From Chthoniobacter flavus (GTDB lineage: Bacteria > Verrucomicrobiota > Verrucomicrobiia > Chthoniobacterales > JACTMZ01), in the NCBI GenBank assembly GCA_945878135.1, contig CAMDUL010000006.1, positions 1-64,000 on the forward strand: a stretch of 64,000 bases of DNA, in the 5' to 3' direction. Shown here piece by piece: positions 53,878 to 60,532 of this stretch; the first letter of the stretch is position 1; each line of letters starts with the position of its first letter. The translations under genes and the position numbers were made by a program. The notes under the pieces are model-generated. The model was not told the origin of the DNA. It saw only the letters and a program-made list of their open reading frames with translations, and did not search any database.

Positions 53878-55658
53878 GCCCCGGATCTTCGTTTCTTCCC
53901 TTTGCCCGCCTCAAGCGCTTTCTTTTGCCCCACGGCTTTCTTTTCGAGGACCGGGAGCGGCTTGTTGCGCGTGGCGTAGAGCTGGATGATGGAGATGAGG
54001 TTCTGCGTCGTCCAGTAGAGCGAGAGGGCCGAGGCGAAGTTGTAGGCGAAAAGGATGAAGATCAGCGGCATGAACATGAACATGCGCTGCTGCACGGCAT
54101 CGCCCGTCTTGGGCGTGATGTGCATCTGCCAGAGCATGGTCAGGGCCATGAGGATGGGCAGGATGTTGACCGGAAATCCGAAGATGTGGCCGACGGTGTC
54201 GGGCTGGGAAAGGTCGTTGACCCAGAGGAAAGACGAATTGCGCAGCTCGATGGCCGTGCCGAGCATGGAATAGAAACCGAAGAAGATCGGGATCTGGATG
54301 AGCATCGGGATGCAGCCGCTGAACGGATTGACCCCGTAATCCTTGTAGAGCTTCATCAGCTCCTGGTTCATTTTCGTCGGGTCGTCTTTGTATTTCTCCC
54401 GCAGCTCGGTCATTTTCGGCGAGAGCGCGGCCATGCGGCGCATCGAGTCGGTCGCTTTGTTCTGCAACGGCCAAAGCAGGGCCTTGATGATGATGGTCAG
54501 CGCGATGATGGCCGCGGCGAAGTTGCCGAGCAGGCCGTGGAGCGCGTTCATCGAGTAGAGGAGGATTTCGCTGACCCATTTGAAGATGCCGAAGTTCATC
54601 ACTTCCTGCTCGCCCTGCCCGAGCTTGGACAGCCGTCCGAGATCTTTCGGACCGGTGTAGATGCGGAAGGTCCACGTTTTCGTCTGGCCCGGTTCGAGAG
54701 CGAACCCCGGCAACCCGAGCGCGCCCTCGATGCCGAAAACCTTTTTCTCCGCGTCCCCGCCGTGCAGCAGGTCGATACGCCGGGCCCAGACCGCCGTGCC
54801 CGGATCGCCGGAGGTCACGGCGACGATGTTGGCGAAATACTGGTTCTTGGCCGCCGCCCAGCCGATCTTGTCCGACTTCTGCTCGTAGAAATTCTGCGCG
54901 GCGCGCAGTTCGATGCCGGTCAGGGGAATCGAGCTTTCGTTGAACCAATTGACGTCGGTGAAAGTCGCCTTCCCGTCGCGATACCAGTCGAAACCGGTAT
55001 ACATCGTCATGTCGTTCGAGTGGACCGGAGCCGCGCCTCCGGTGCTGACATAAAACCCGGGCCGCTGCAGCGGGGTCGCCCCCTCGTTGGTGAAGTCGAG
55101 GGTCAGGTTGACCACATAATCGCCCCGGCCTTGGTCGGCTTCCGACACGACGTACGTCTTGCGGATCTGCAGGCCGTCGGGTTGCCGGCGGACAAAGACC
55201 GCCTCGTTCGGCGCGCCGGGGGCGACGGCGGCAAACCCGCCCAAGGGGGTGCCGGCCTGCTCGCCCAAAGTGCCGATGGGCAAGGCCTGCGGCAGGTTGA
55301 GCGCGACCTTGGCTCCGTTTTCACCGAGGTGATCGAGCAATTCGACCGAAGCGATGCCGCCCGTGTCGTCCGTGAACCGGAAATCGGCCAACCCCGTCGT
55401 GACCGTGCGCGTCTCGCGCGGCGCGGAAGGCGGCGCCGGAGCAGGCGCCACCGGGGCGACAGCGGCCGGCACCGGTGTTGCGGCGGCCGGCGCGGCGGGC
55501 GTAGTCGCCGGGGCCGCGGCAGCTTGCGCCGATTCCGCCGCCCGTCGCTGCTCGGCCAGTTGCTCCGGCGTGGGCGCGTAGTATTGCACGTAAGCCCACT
55601 GCCACAGCCCGAGAGCCGCGATACAGGCCAAGACGACGATCCAAGCCTTGCGGTCCAT
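53874..55658 (-). CDS. yidC: Membrane protein insertase YidC
   Basis: YidC inserts inner-membrane proteins with or without SecYEG. The 594-residue protein is the Gram-negative long form: a first membrane helix (WIVVLACIAALGLWQWAYV), a large periplasmic beta domain (RFTDDTGGIASVELLDH, FALEPGQTKTWTFRIYTGP) and the conserved five-helix core with the hydrophilic-groove Arg region SMRRMAALSPKMTELREKY and NPFSGCIPMLIQIPIFFGFY. The C-terminus is basic (GKGKKRRSG). ATG 55658 overlaps the yidD stop by one base. Confidence 0.97.
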   Translation of the reverse strand: MDRKAWIVVLACIAALGLWQWAYVQYYAPTPEQLAEQRRAAESAQAAAAPATTPAAPAAATPVPAAVAPVAPAPAPPSAPRETRTVTTGLADFRFTDDTGGIASVELLDHLGENGAKVALNLPQALPIGTLGEQAGTPLGGFAAVAPGAPNEAVFVRRQPDGLQIRKTYVVSEADQGRGDYVVNLTLDFTNEGATPLQRPGFYVSTGGAAPVHSNDMTMYTGFDWYRDGKATFTDVNWFNESSIPLTGIELRAAQNFYEQKSDKIGWAAAKNQYFANIVAVTSGDPGTAVWARRIDLLHGGDAEKKVFGIEGALGLPGFALEPGQTKTWTFRIYTGPKDLGRLSKLGQGEQEVMNFGIFKWVSEILLYSMNALHGLLGNFAAAIIALTIIIKALLWPLQNKATDSMRRMAALSPKMTELREKYKDDPTKMNQELMKLYKDYGVNPFSGCIPMLIQIPIFFGFYSMLGTAIELRNSSFLWVNDLSQPDTVGHIFGFPVNILPILMALTMLWQMHITPKTGDAVQQRMFMFMPLIFILFAYNFASALSLYWTTQNLISIIQLYATRNKPLPVLEKKAVGQKKALEAGKGKKRRSGA

Positions 55659-55921
55659 CAGCGCAGGACCTCCGTCAGACAAATCTCACGGGCCGGCGGC
55701 ACCGGATCGCAGCCGCAACCGCCCCACGGGTGACAGCGGCCGATTCTTTTCAGGCCCAGCCAGCCTCCGCGCACGGCCCCGTGGGTTTCCACCGCTTCAA
55801 GAAAATACTCCGAGCAACTGGGCAAGAAGCGGCAACCCGAGCCCGGTCCGCCGAGCCAAAGAAGGAAAGGCGAGACCGTCCATTGGTAAAGACGGATGAG
55901 GCAGCGGACCAAGACCTTCAT
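55658..55921 (-). CDS. yidD: Membrane protein insertion efficiency factor YidD
   Basis: The 87-residue protein matches Yid[38 protein letters not shown] with its membrane-binding amphipathic start and conserved cysteines, and [23 protein letters not shown]. YidD assists YidC-dependent insertion. It overlaps rnpA by four bases upstream and yidC by one base downstream. The larger open frame to 56308 is a shadow of rnpA. Confidence 0.95.
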   Translation of the reverse strand: MKVLVRCLIRLYQWTVSPFLLWLGGPGSGCRFLPSCSEYFLEAVETHGAVRGGWLGLKRIGRCHPWGGCGCDPVPPAREICLTEVLR

Positions 55922-56274
55922 GCCTTCAAATATCCGGCGCGCGCGGCCAGCGCACGCCATTCCTCGGTGAGTGCGGCAAAGGTCGCGCGCACCGCGGCGC
56001 GGCGCAGGACAACGACCATCCACAATCCGGCCGGGAGCAACGGGCGGTGAACCCGGAAAATTTCGCGCAGCCGGCGCCGGGCCCGGTTGCGTTCCACGGC
56101 CGAGCCGGTGCGACGGGCCGCGATGACCCCGAACCGCGCGGGTTCGGAGAGGGGGGCTTGCCAGGTGCCGAGGACCATGAAATTGCCGTGCTGAGACTTG
56201 CCCTGTTCCCGCACCGCGGCGAATTCCGCGCGGCGTGTCAGCCGGGCCGGCTTCGGCAAGGTGAGCGCAGCCAT
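55918..56274 (-). CDS. rnpA: Ribonuclease P protein component
   Basis: RnpA is the protein subunit that helps the RNase P RNA bind and cut tRNA precursors. The 118-residue basic protein shows [15 protein letters not shown], the RNR motif [16 protein letters not shown] and [16 protein letters not shown]. It lies 30 bp after rpmH and overlaps yidD by four bases, the conserved rpmH-rnpA-yidD-yidC order. The RNase P RNA gene itself is not recognised in this window. Confidence 0.96.
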   Translation of the reverse strand: MAALTLPKPARLTRRAEFAAVREQGKSQHGNFMVLGTWQAPLSEPARFGVIAARRTGSAVERNRARRRLREIFRVHRPLLPAGLWMVVVLRRAAVRATFAALTEEWRALAARAGYLKA

Positions 56275-56304
56275 TCAAGCCGCCCGGTGGAACGGGGCAA
56301 CCGG

Positions 56305-56478
56305 TCAAGCGCCGGTGTGACGCGCGTATTGCACCTCGGCGCCCTTGGGCAGGAGGCGCTTGCGGCCGCGCTGACGGCGACGGGCGAGCGTGGCGCGTCC
56401 GCCTTTGGTTTTCATGCGGGCACGGAAACCGTGCTGGCGTTTGCGGGTGCGCTTGGAAGGTTGGTAAGTTCGTTTCAT
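56305..56478 (-). CDS. rpmH: 50S ribosomal protein L34
   Basis: L34 is a small basic protein near the exit tunnel of the large subunit. The 57-residue product begins [20 protein letters not shown] and contains [22 protein letters not shown]; it is about ten residues longer than the commonest form because of the C-terminal extension [18 protein letters not shown] 56478 is chosen because the sequence before it does not resemble L34. dnaA, often next to rpmH, is not here. Confidence 0.97.
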   Translation of the reverse strand: MKRTYQPSKRTRKRQHGFRARMKTKGGRATLARRRQRGRKRLLPKGAEVQYARHTGA

Positions 56479-56570
56479 GGGACAGAAAGTTCGTGCCGCA
56501 ACCGTGGCAGACCGTCCAATATGGGGAAACGGGGGCCGGATGTCAAACAATCCCTCCCGCCCCTGAAGCC

Positions 56571-57017
56571 ATGCCCCGCGAATTCCTTCTGGTCGACGCC
56601 CATAACCTGATCTTCGCCACTCCCGACCTGGCCACCCTCCACCGGCGCAACCCCTTGGCCGCCCGCGAACAATTGGTCCGGCTTCTGGAACACTACCAGG
56701 ACGCCTCCGGAGTCCGCGCAGTGGCTGTCTTCGACGGCGGCACGCAAACCAAGACCAACGCGGGCCTGTCCGGACCGGCCGGCGTGCAGGTCTTTTACCC
56801 GCGAGCCGGACAAACCGCCGACGCCATTATCGAACGCCTCGTCGCCAAATACGCCGCCACCCACCGCCTCACCGTCGCGACCAACGACAACCTCATCCGC
56901 ACCGCCGCCGCTGCCGCGGGAGCCTCGACCATGGACAGCGAAACGCTCCTCGACGAGATCCGGCGCGCCGAATCCGACCTCGCCGCCAGCCTGGAGAAAC
57001 TGCGGCGAAAAAAGTGA
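56571..57017 (+). CDS. NYN-domain ribonuclease-like protein (YacP/Rae1 family)
   Basis: This 148-residue protein has the NYN/PIN-like fold: [18 protein letters not shown] (first acidic residue), [20 protein letters not shown] (second Asp), and [20 protein letters not shown] (third Asp region). YacP/Rae1 relatives are endoribonucleases that act on ribosome-bound mRNA. The start ATG 56571 is the first in frame with the fold; earlier codons are not family-like. It is divergent from rpmH and convergent with the methyltransferase. Confidence 0.82.
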   Translation: MPREFLLVDAHNLIFATPDLATLHRRNPLAAREQLVRLLEHYQDASGVRAVAVFDGGTQTKTNAGLSGPAGVQVFYPRAGQTADAIIERLVAKYAATHRLTVATNDNLIRTAAAAAGASTMDSETLLDEIRRAESDLAASLEKLRRKK

Positions 57018-57020
57018 AAC

Positions 57021-57584
57021 TCAAGGCGACGGCGTGAACAGATCCCACGTGGTGCCCGCATCGTCGACCCACGGCACGTCGTATTTGTAAATCGTGCAGT
57101 GCTGGCGCTCGCCGAACGCGCCGCGCTCGACGACCGCCGGCTTGGCTCCGTCGATGCCGAAATCGAAGGCCACGATGCGCGACCCCGGCTTCATCCGGCG
57201 CAGTTGCGGGATCAACCCGCGCAGCAGATCCGGTTGCAAATAAAGGAAGACCACATCGGCATCGCGAAAGTCGGTCTGGTAAATGTCGCCTTCGACGATG
57301 GTCACCAGTTTCTCCACCCCGCCCCGCTTGGCATTTTCCCGCGACCTCGACACCTGCTCCGGATCGATGTCCACACCCACCGCTTCCACCCCGTGCCGCT
57401 GCGCCGCGGTGATGACAATACGGCCGTCGCCGCAGCCCAGATCGTAAATTTTGTCCCCGGGCTGGATTTCCGCCAGCTCCACCATGCGATCGACCGCGGC
57501 CTGCGGCGTCGGCACGGTGAGACGCTCGCCGGCCGGGGCGGGCGCAGTCGCCGCGAGGAGGAAAATCAAGACAACGCGCAGCAT
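57021..57584 (-). CDS. Exported-looking SAM-dependent methyltransferase
   Basis: The 187-residue protein has a Rossmann methyltransferase domain: KIYDLGCGDGRIVITAAQRHG (motif I), VGVDIDPEQVSRSRENA, GDIYQTDFRDADVVFLYLQ and LRRMKPGSRIVAFDF. It nevertheless starts with a clear signal peptide (MLRVVLIFLLAATAPAPAGERL), unusual for an enzyme needing cytoplasmic SAM. Proteins of this type are seen in several environmental phyla without known substrate. It is one base after sufE on the same strand; a periplasmic role or a membrane-anchored cytoplasmic enzyme are both possible. Confidence 0.75.
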   Translation of the reverse strand: MLRVVLIFLLAATAPAPAGERLTVPTPQAAVDRMVELAEIQPGDKIYDLGCGDGRIVITAAQRHGVEAVGVDIDPEQVSRSRENAKRGGVEKLVTIVEGDIYQTDFRDADVVFLYLQPDLLRGLIPQLRRMKPGSRIVAFDFGIDGAKPAVVERGAFGERQHCTIYKYDVPWVDDAGTTWDLFTPSP

Positions 57585-57585
57585 A

Positions 57586-58038
57586 TCAGGCGGCCGCGCG
57601 CTCGCGGTTGAGCCACACCTTGCACGCGCTCTTCATGCGCGTGAGGATGTAGTAGACGGTCTGGCTGCGCTGACGCACCAACTGCGCTCCGACGATTTTC
57701 GGCACGAAATCGGCCGGCACTTCCATCACCTCCTCGATCGAAGCGCCCTCGAATCCCTTGCAGAGGATCGCCGTCATGGCCCGCGTCAGGGTCTGCACCT
57801 GCGGACCCAAGGTGATCCGGAAACGCACCTTGCGGTCGGGATCCACCGAAAGAAAGACGCCCACCGTGTCGGTGCACTCCTCGTCCTTGCGCACATCCTC
57901 GAGACTGAAGGTCTCACCCTCCCTCGGCGCCTGTGCCGCGGCCTGGTCCGCGTAAGCGATGAGCGTCTCGCGCTTCTCCTCCTCGGGCAAATGTTCGAAG
58001 AGATCGATGATCTGCTGGAGCTTCGGTGGATAGGACAT
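57586..58038 (-). CDS. sufE: Cysteine desulfuration protein SufE
   Basis: SufE accepts persulfide sulfur from SufS for iron-sulfur cluster assembly. The 150-residue protein has the SufE layout: MSYPPKLQQIIDLFEHLPEEEKRETLIAYA, then the catalytic Cys55 in KDEECTDTVGVFLSV and FRITLGPQVQTLTRAMTAIL with KGFEGASIEEVMEVP. No sufS or sufBCD gene is near. It sits between a thiosulfate sulfurtransferase gene upstream and the exported methyltransferase downstream, suggesting a small sulfur-handling operon. Confidence 0.9.
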   Translation of the reverse strand: MSYPPKLQQIIDLFEHLPEEEKRETLIAYADQAAAQAPREGETFSLEDVRKDEECTDTVGVFLSVDPDRKVRFRITLGPQVQTLTRAMTAILCKGFEGASIEEVMEVPADFVPKIVGAQLVRQRSQTVYYILTRMKSACKVWLNRERAAA

Positions 58039-58060
58039 CGGGGGAGTTTACCGTTGGCAG

Positions 58061-58130
58061 TATTCAGTTTTCAGCCAGAACGAAAGGCAGCGCTTTGGTC
58101 TTTCCCGAATTTCAGCTTTCAGCGTTTCAG
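58061..58130. repeat. TTCAG short-repeat cluster upstream of sufE
   Basis: The 100-bp gap between the sulfurtransferase and sufE contains TATTCAGTTTTCAG (58061-58074) and TTCAGCTTTCAGCGTTTCAG (58111-58130). The same word clusters at 1579-1607 and 4272-4303. No promoter is clear. Confidence 0.55.
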
Positions 58131-58140
58131 CTTTTTTCCC

Positions 58141-59001
58141 TCACTCGCCGGTCGCGATCGGGGCACGCACGCGGTTGCCCCACTCGGTCCAGGAGCCGTC
58201 ATAATTGCGAACTTTGTCGTAGCCGAGAAGATAAGTCAGCACGAACCAGGTGTGGCTCGAGCGCTCGCCGATGCGGCAATAGGCCACGATGTCGGTGTGC
58301 GGAGCCAAACCGCAGCCCTGCGTGTAGATTTTCTCCAGTTCCTCCCGGGATTTGAAAGTCCCGTCGTCGTTGACCGCCGCTTTCCACGGCACGCTGCGCG
58401 CGCCCGGCACGTGGCCGCCGCGCAGGACGCCTTCCTGCGGGTATTCGGGCATGTGCGTGATCTCACCGCGGAACTCGCCCGGGGAACGCACGTCGATCAG
58501 AGGCAACTGCGCGTCGCTGTGCTTCTTCGCATCCTCGTAAAAGGCGCGGATCTCCGCGTCTCGGCGCACCGACGGCACCGGGTAGTCGACCGGCGCATAG
58601 TGCGGCTTCTCGCGAGTGAGCGGACGCCCCTCCGCCACCCATTTGTCGCGTCCGCCATTCATGATTTTGACGTTCTGGTGTCCGAAGAGGCGGAAGACCC
58701 ACAGCGCGTAGCAGGCCCACCAGTTCGATTTGTCACCGTAGAAAATGCAGGTTGTCTCCGGACCGATTCCGTTCCTCGAGCAGACCGCGGCGAATTCCGC
58801 CGGCGAAATGTAGTCCCGCACCGTCTGGTCCTGCAGGTCCGCGCGCCAGTCGATGTGGACCGCGCCTGGCAGGTGTCCGGTGTCATAAAGCAGCACGTCC
58901 TCGTTGCTCTCGACAATGCGCACCGACGGTTCGTCGAGGTGCGCGGCCACCCACTCGGTGGACACAAGGGCTTCGGGATGGGCGTAATCTTTTGGGCTCA
59001 T
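58141..59001 (-). CDS. Thiosulfate sulfurtransferase (rhodanese, tandem domains)
   Basis: The 286-residue enzyme has two rhodanese domains. The inactive N-terminal one includes [27 protein letters not shown] and [14 protein letters not shown]; the active C-terminal one has [13 protein letters not shown] and the active-site loop around C242 in [20 protein letters not shown], very like the CysA/SseA type of actinobacteria. It moves sulfane sulfur from thiosulfate or 3-mercaptopyruvate to cyanide or thiols. ATG 59001 fits the family start. It lies 100 bp before sufE on the same strand. Confidence 0.93.
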   Translation of the reverse strand: MSPKDYAHPEALVSTEWVAAHLDEPSVRIVESNEDVLLYDTGHLPGAVHIDWRADLQDQTVRDYISPAEFAAVCSRNGIGPETTCIFYGDKSNWWACYALWVFRLFGHQNVKIMNGGRDKWVAEGRPLTREKPHYAPVDYPVPSVRRDAEIRAFYEDAKKHSDAQLPLIDVRSPGEFRGEITHMPEYPQEGVLRGGHVPGARSVPWKAAVNDDGTFKSREELEKIYTQGCGLAPHTDIVAYCRIGERSSHTWFVLTYLLGYDKVRNYDGSWTEWGNRVRAPIATGE

Positions 59002-59064
59002 AAACGGGAAAGTGACCGGCGGCTCCGATAGAATGGTTCCCGCAAGGGCGAGGGACAAGGAAAA

Positions 59065-59240
59065 GGCTGCGCCGGAAAACGGAGGGGGTGGGATTGATTG
59101 CCTGCGGCAATCTTTCCATTTATGCGGCCTACGGCCGATGACAAGGAGGAGCCATGGCTCCTGAGGTGGGATTGGTCGCCTGCGGCGACCTGTGCTTCGC
59201 GCTCGAACTGCGTTCTCATCCCACGGAAGGGTTTCAAGTC
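59065..59240. repeat. tRNA-Ser 3'-end duplication with nested hairpins
   Basis: 31 bp at 59065-59095 are identical to 59241-59271, i.e. the last 16 nt of tRNA-Ser plus 15 bp of downstream flank. The outer copy continues straight into GATTGCCTGCGGCAATC (59096-59112), a perfect 7-bp stem with loop TGC, then TTTCCATTTATG and a GGCC-TAC-GGCC hairpin. The palindrome GGAGCCATGGCTCC (59149-59162) and a tRNA-Asn-type end (CTCCTGAGGTGGGATT) joined to GGTCGCCTGCGGCGACC (59174-59190) follow. Architecture matches the array next to tRNA-Asn. Confidence 0.8.
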
Positions 59241-59255
59241 GGCTGCGCCGGAAAA

Positions 59256-59340
59256 CGGAGGGGGTGGGATTCGAACCCACGGAGACTTGCGACTCTTCGG
59301 TTTTCAAGACCGATGCATTAAACCGCTCTGCCACCCCTCC
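59256..59340 (-). tRNA. tRNA-Ser (UGA)
   Basis: On the minus strand an 85-nt class II tRNA starts GGAGGGGTGGCAGAGCGG, with anticodon loop CTTGAAA (TGA at 59304-59306), a long variable arm (GAGTCGCAAGTCTC region), T arm GTGGG-TTCGAAT-CCCAC and acceptor 3' strand CCCCTCC plus discriminator G. CCA is not encoded. Downstream, the duplicated 3' end begins at 59241 and an outer copy lies at 59065-59095. Confidence 0.96.
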
Positions 59341-59434
59341 TCTTCGGAACAAGGGGAAAATTATCCGCAGACTGGGTGGTTGTCCATCTCGCGGGGCGAC
59401 GCCCCCGCGACCTGCCGCGTCACCTCCCCCCAAG

Positions 59435-59467
59435 AAAAAACCGCCGCCCGGAAACCGGACGGCGGTT
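59435..59467 (-). terminator. Terminator of the LEA-like lipoprotein gene
   Basis: CCGCCGCCCGG / CCGGACGGCGG form an 11-bp stem with one mismatch and an AAA loop. On the minus strand it is followed by six T residues, 22 bp after the stop of the lipoprotein gene. Confidence 0.88.
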
Positions 59468-59489
59468 GTGAATTTATGATTGAAGAAAC

Positions 59490-60002
59490 CTATTCGAGTT
59501 TCTGCTGCACGTCTTCGCCGACGGCTTTCACGCCTTCGCCGACTTGCTCGACCGCGCTGCCCGCGGCCTTGAGCGTGTCTTTGGTTGCATCGTAAGCACC
59601 TTCGACACCGGTTTGGATGGCGGAGCCGGTGGCATCCATTGTGGCACCGACATCTTGGGCCACTCCGCTCGCCACATCCTGGGTGGCGCTCCAAGTCCCC
59701 GCAGCGGCATCCTTCACCGCCGACCCGGCGGCATCGAGCGATGCGCCAACATCTTGGGCCGTGCCTTGGGCCACATCTTTGACCGCCTCACCGGTCGCGT
59801 CGACCGCGGCAGCGGTGCCCGCCGCAGCATCCTTGGTGGCATCCCAAGCACCTTCGGCAACAGCGGAGGTGCCTTCGGCCGTGGCCTGGACGGCCTCGCC
59901 GGCTTTCTCGACGGTTTTTTGGACGTCTTGGCCGACTTGATCGCAAGCTGTCAAGCCGAGCACGGTGGTGGCGGAAACGAGAGTTAGGAGATTTAATTTC
60001 AT
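59490..60002 (-). CDS. Low-complexity lipoprotein with LEA-like repeats
   Basis: The 170-residue protein has a lipoprotein signal ([24 protein letters not shown]; lipobox LTAC, so Cys is residue 20). The rest is built of about 11-residue amphipathic repeats rich in Ala, Asp, Val, Gly and Thr ([60 protein letters not shown]), resembling LEA group 3 or apolipoprotein-type repeats, with no aromatic core. Such proteins may protect membranes in drying or bind lipids. ATG 60002 is used; it lies between the two tRNA genes and has its own terminator. Confidence 0.8.
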   Translation of the reverse strand: MKLNLLTLVSATTVLGLTACDQVGQDVQKTVEKAGEAVQATAEGTSAVAEGAWDATKDAAAGTAAAVDATGEAVKDVAQGTAQDVGASLDAAGSAVKDAAAGTWSATQDVASGVAQDVGATMDATGSAIQTGVEGAYDATKDTLKAAGSAVEQVGEGVKAVGEDVQQKLE

Positions 60003-60079
60003 AGCAATTTCAAAGTTGGCGACTCCACGCTCGAGGGGCAACCCCTTTTTGCAAAATAATCGCGTGAACTAATCAGCGC

Positions 60080-60326
60080 CGGCTGACTCCTAAGGTAGGA
60101 TTGGTCGCCCGTAGGGACTTTCCATGTTTGCGACCTGCGGCGGGGATATGGAACTGCCGGATCCTGAGGTAGGATTGGTCGCCTGCGGCGACCTTTCCAA
60201 TTTTGCCGCCTGCGGCGGGGATATGGAACTGCCGGATCTTGAGGTGGGATTGGTCGCCTGCGGCGACCTTTCCAATTTTGCCGCCTGCGGCGGGGAGCTC
60301 GGACTCTCAGTAGCCAACCTGACGGC
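60080..60326. repeat. Tandem array of tRNA-Asn 3' ends joined to hairpins
   Basis: 23 bp at 60080-60102 repeat 60323-60345 (two mismatches): the tRNA-Asn last 15 nt with its CCA and flank. Two further partial tRNA ends occur at about 60163-60176 and 60238-60251, each followed by GGTCGCCTGCGGCGACC (60177-60193, 60252-60268), then TTTCCAATTTTG and CCGCC-TGC-GGCGG. Spacing between units is 74 and 75 bp. Translation of this block gives a repetitive 70-residue ORF, which I consider meaningless. Confidence 0.85.
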
Positions 60327-60401
60327 TGGCTCCTGAGGTAGGATTCGAACCTACGACCAATCGGTTAACAGCCGACCGCTCTACCACTGAGCTACTCAGG
60401 A
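60327..60401 (-). tRNA. tRNA-Asn (GUU)
   Basis: On the minus strand: acceptor TCCTGAG / CTCAGGA, D arm GCTC-AGTGGTA-GAGC, anticodon loop CTGTTAA with GTT (60367-60369), T arm GTAGG-TTCGAAT-CCTAC, discriminator G and encoded CCA (60327-60329). It is followed downstream by the tandem array of its own 3' end. Confidence 0.97.
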
Positions 60402-60532
60402 CTTCGCACCGGAATGAGGCAAAGAAACAGGCTCGTGCCATGCTGTCAAGATTTCGACGGCCACGCCTTCACGACCGATGTAGGCAGCATTCGGTTTTGA
60501 CCTGATCCTCACGTTTCGTTAAACCGCCCGCG

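Noticed and set aside
59360..59369. DnaA-box-like TTATCCGCA near tRNA-Ser, suggesting oriC next to rpmH/rnpA
   Set aside because: A single box with a mismatch, no dnaA or dnaN nearby and no box cluster or AT-rich unwinding region.
60124..60336. A 70-residue repetitive ORF over the tRNA-Asn array
   Set aside because: It is the translation of a 74/75-bp DNA repeat that includes tRNA sequence; it has no start signal and the repeat explains the frame.
59022..60430. Full genomic island bounded by the two tRNA genes
   Set aside because: Only a small lipoprotein lies between them and no integrase or mobility gene is present; the tRNA-end repeats may be remnants, but an island cannot be claimed.
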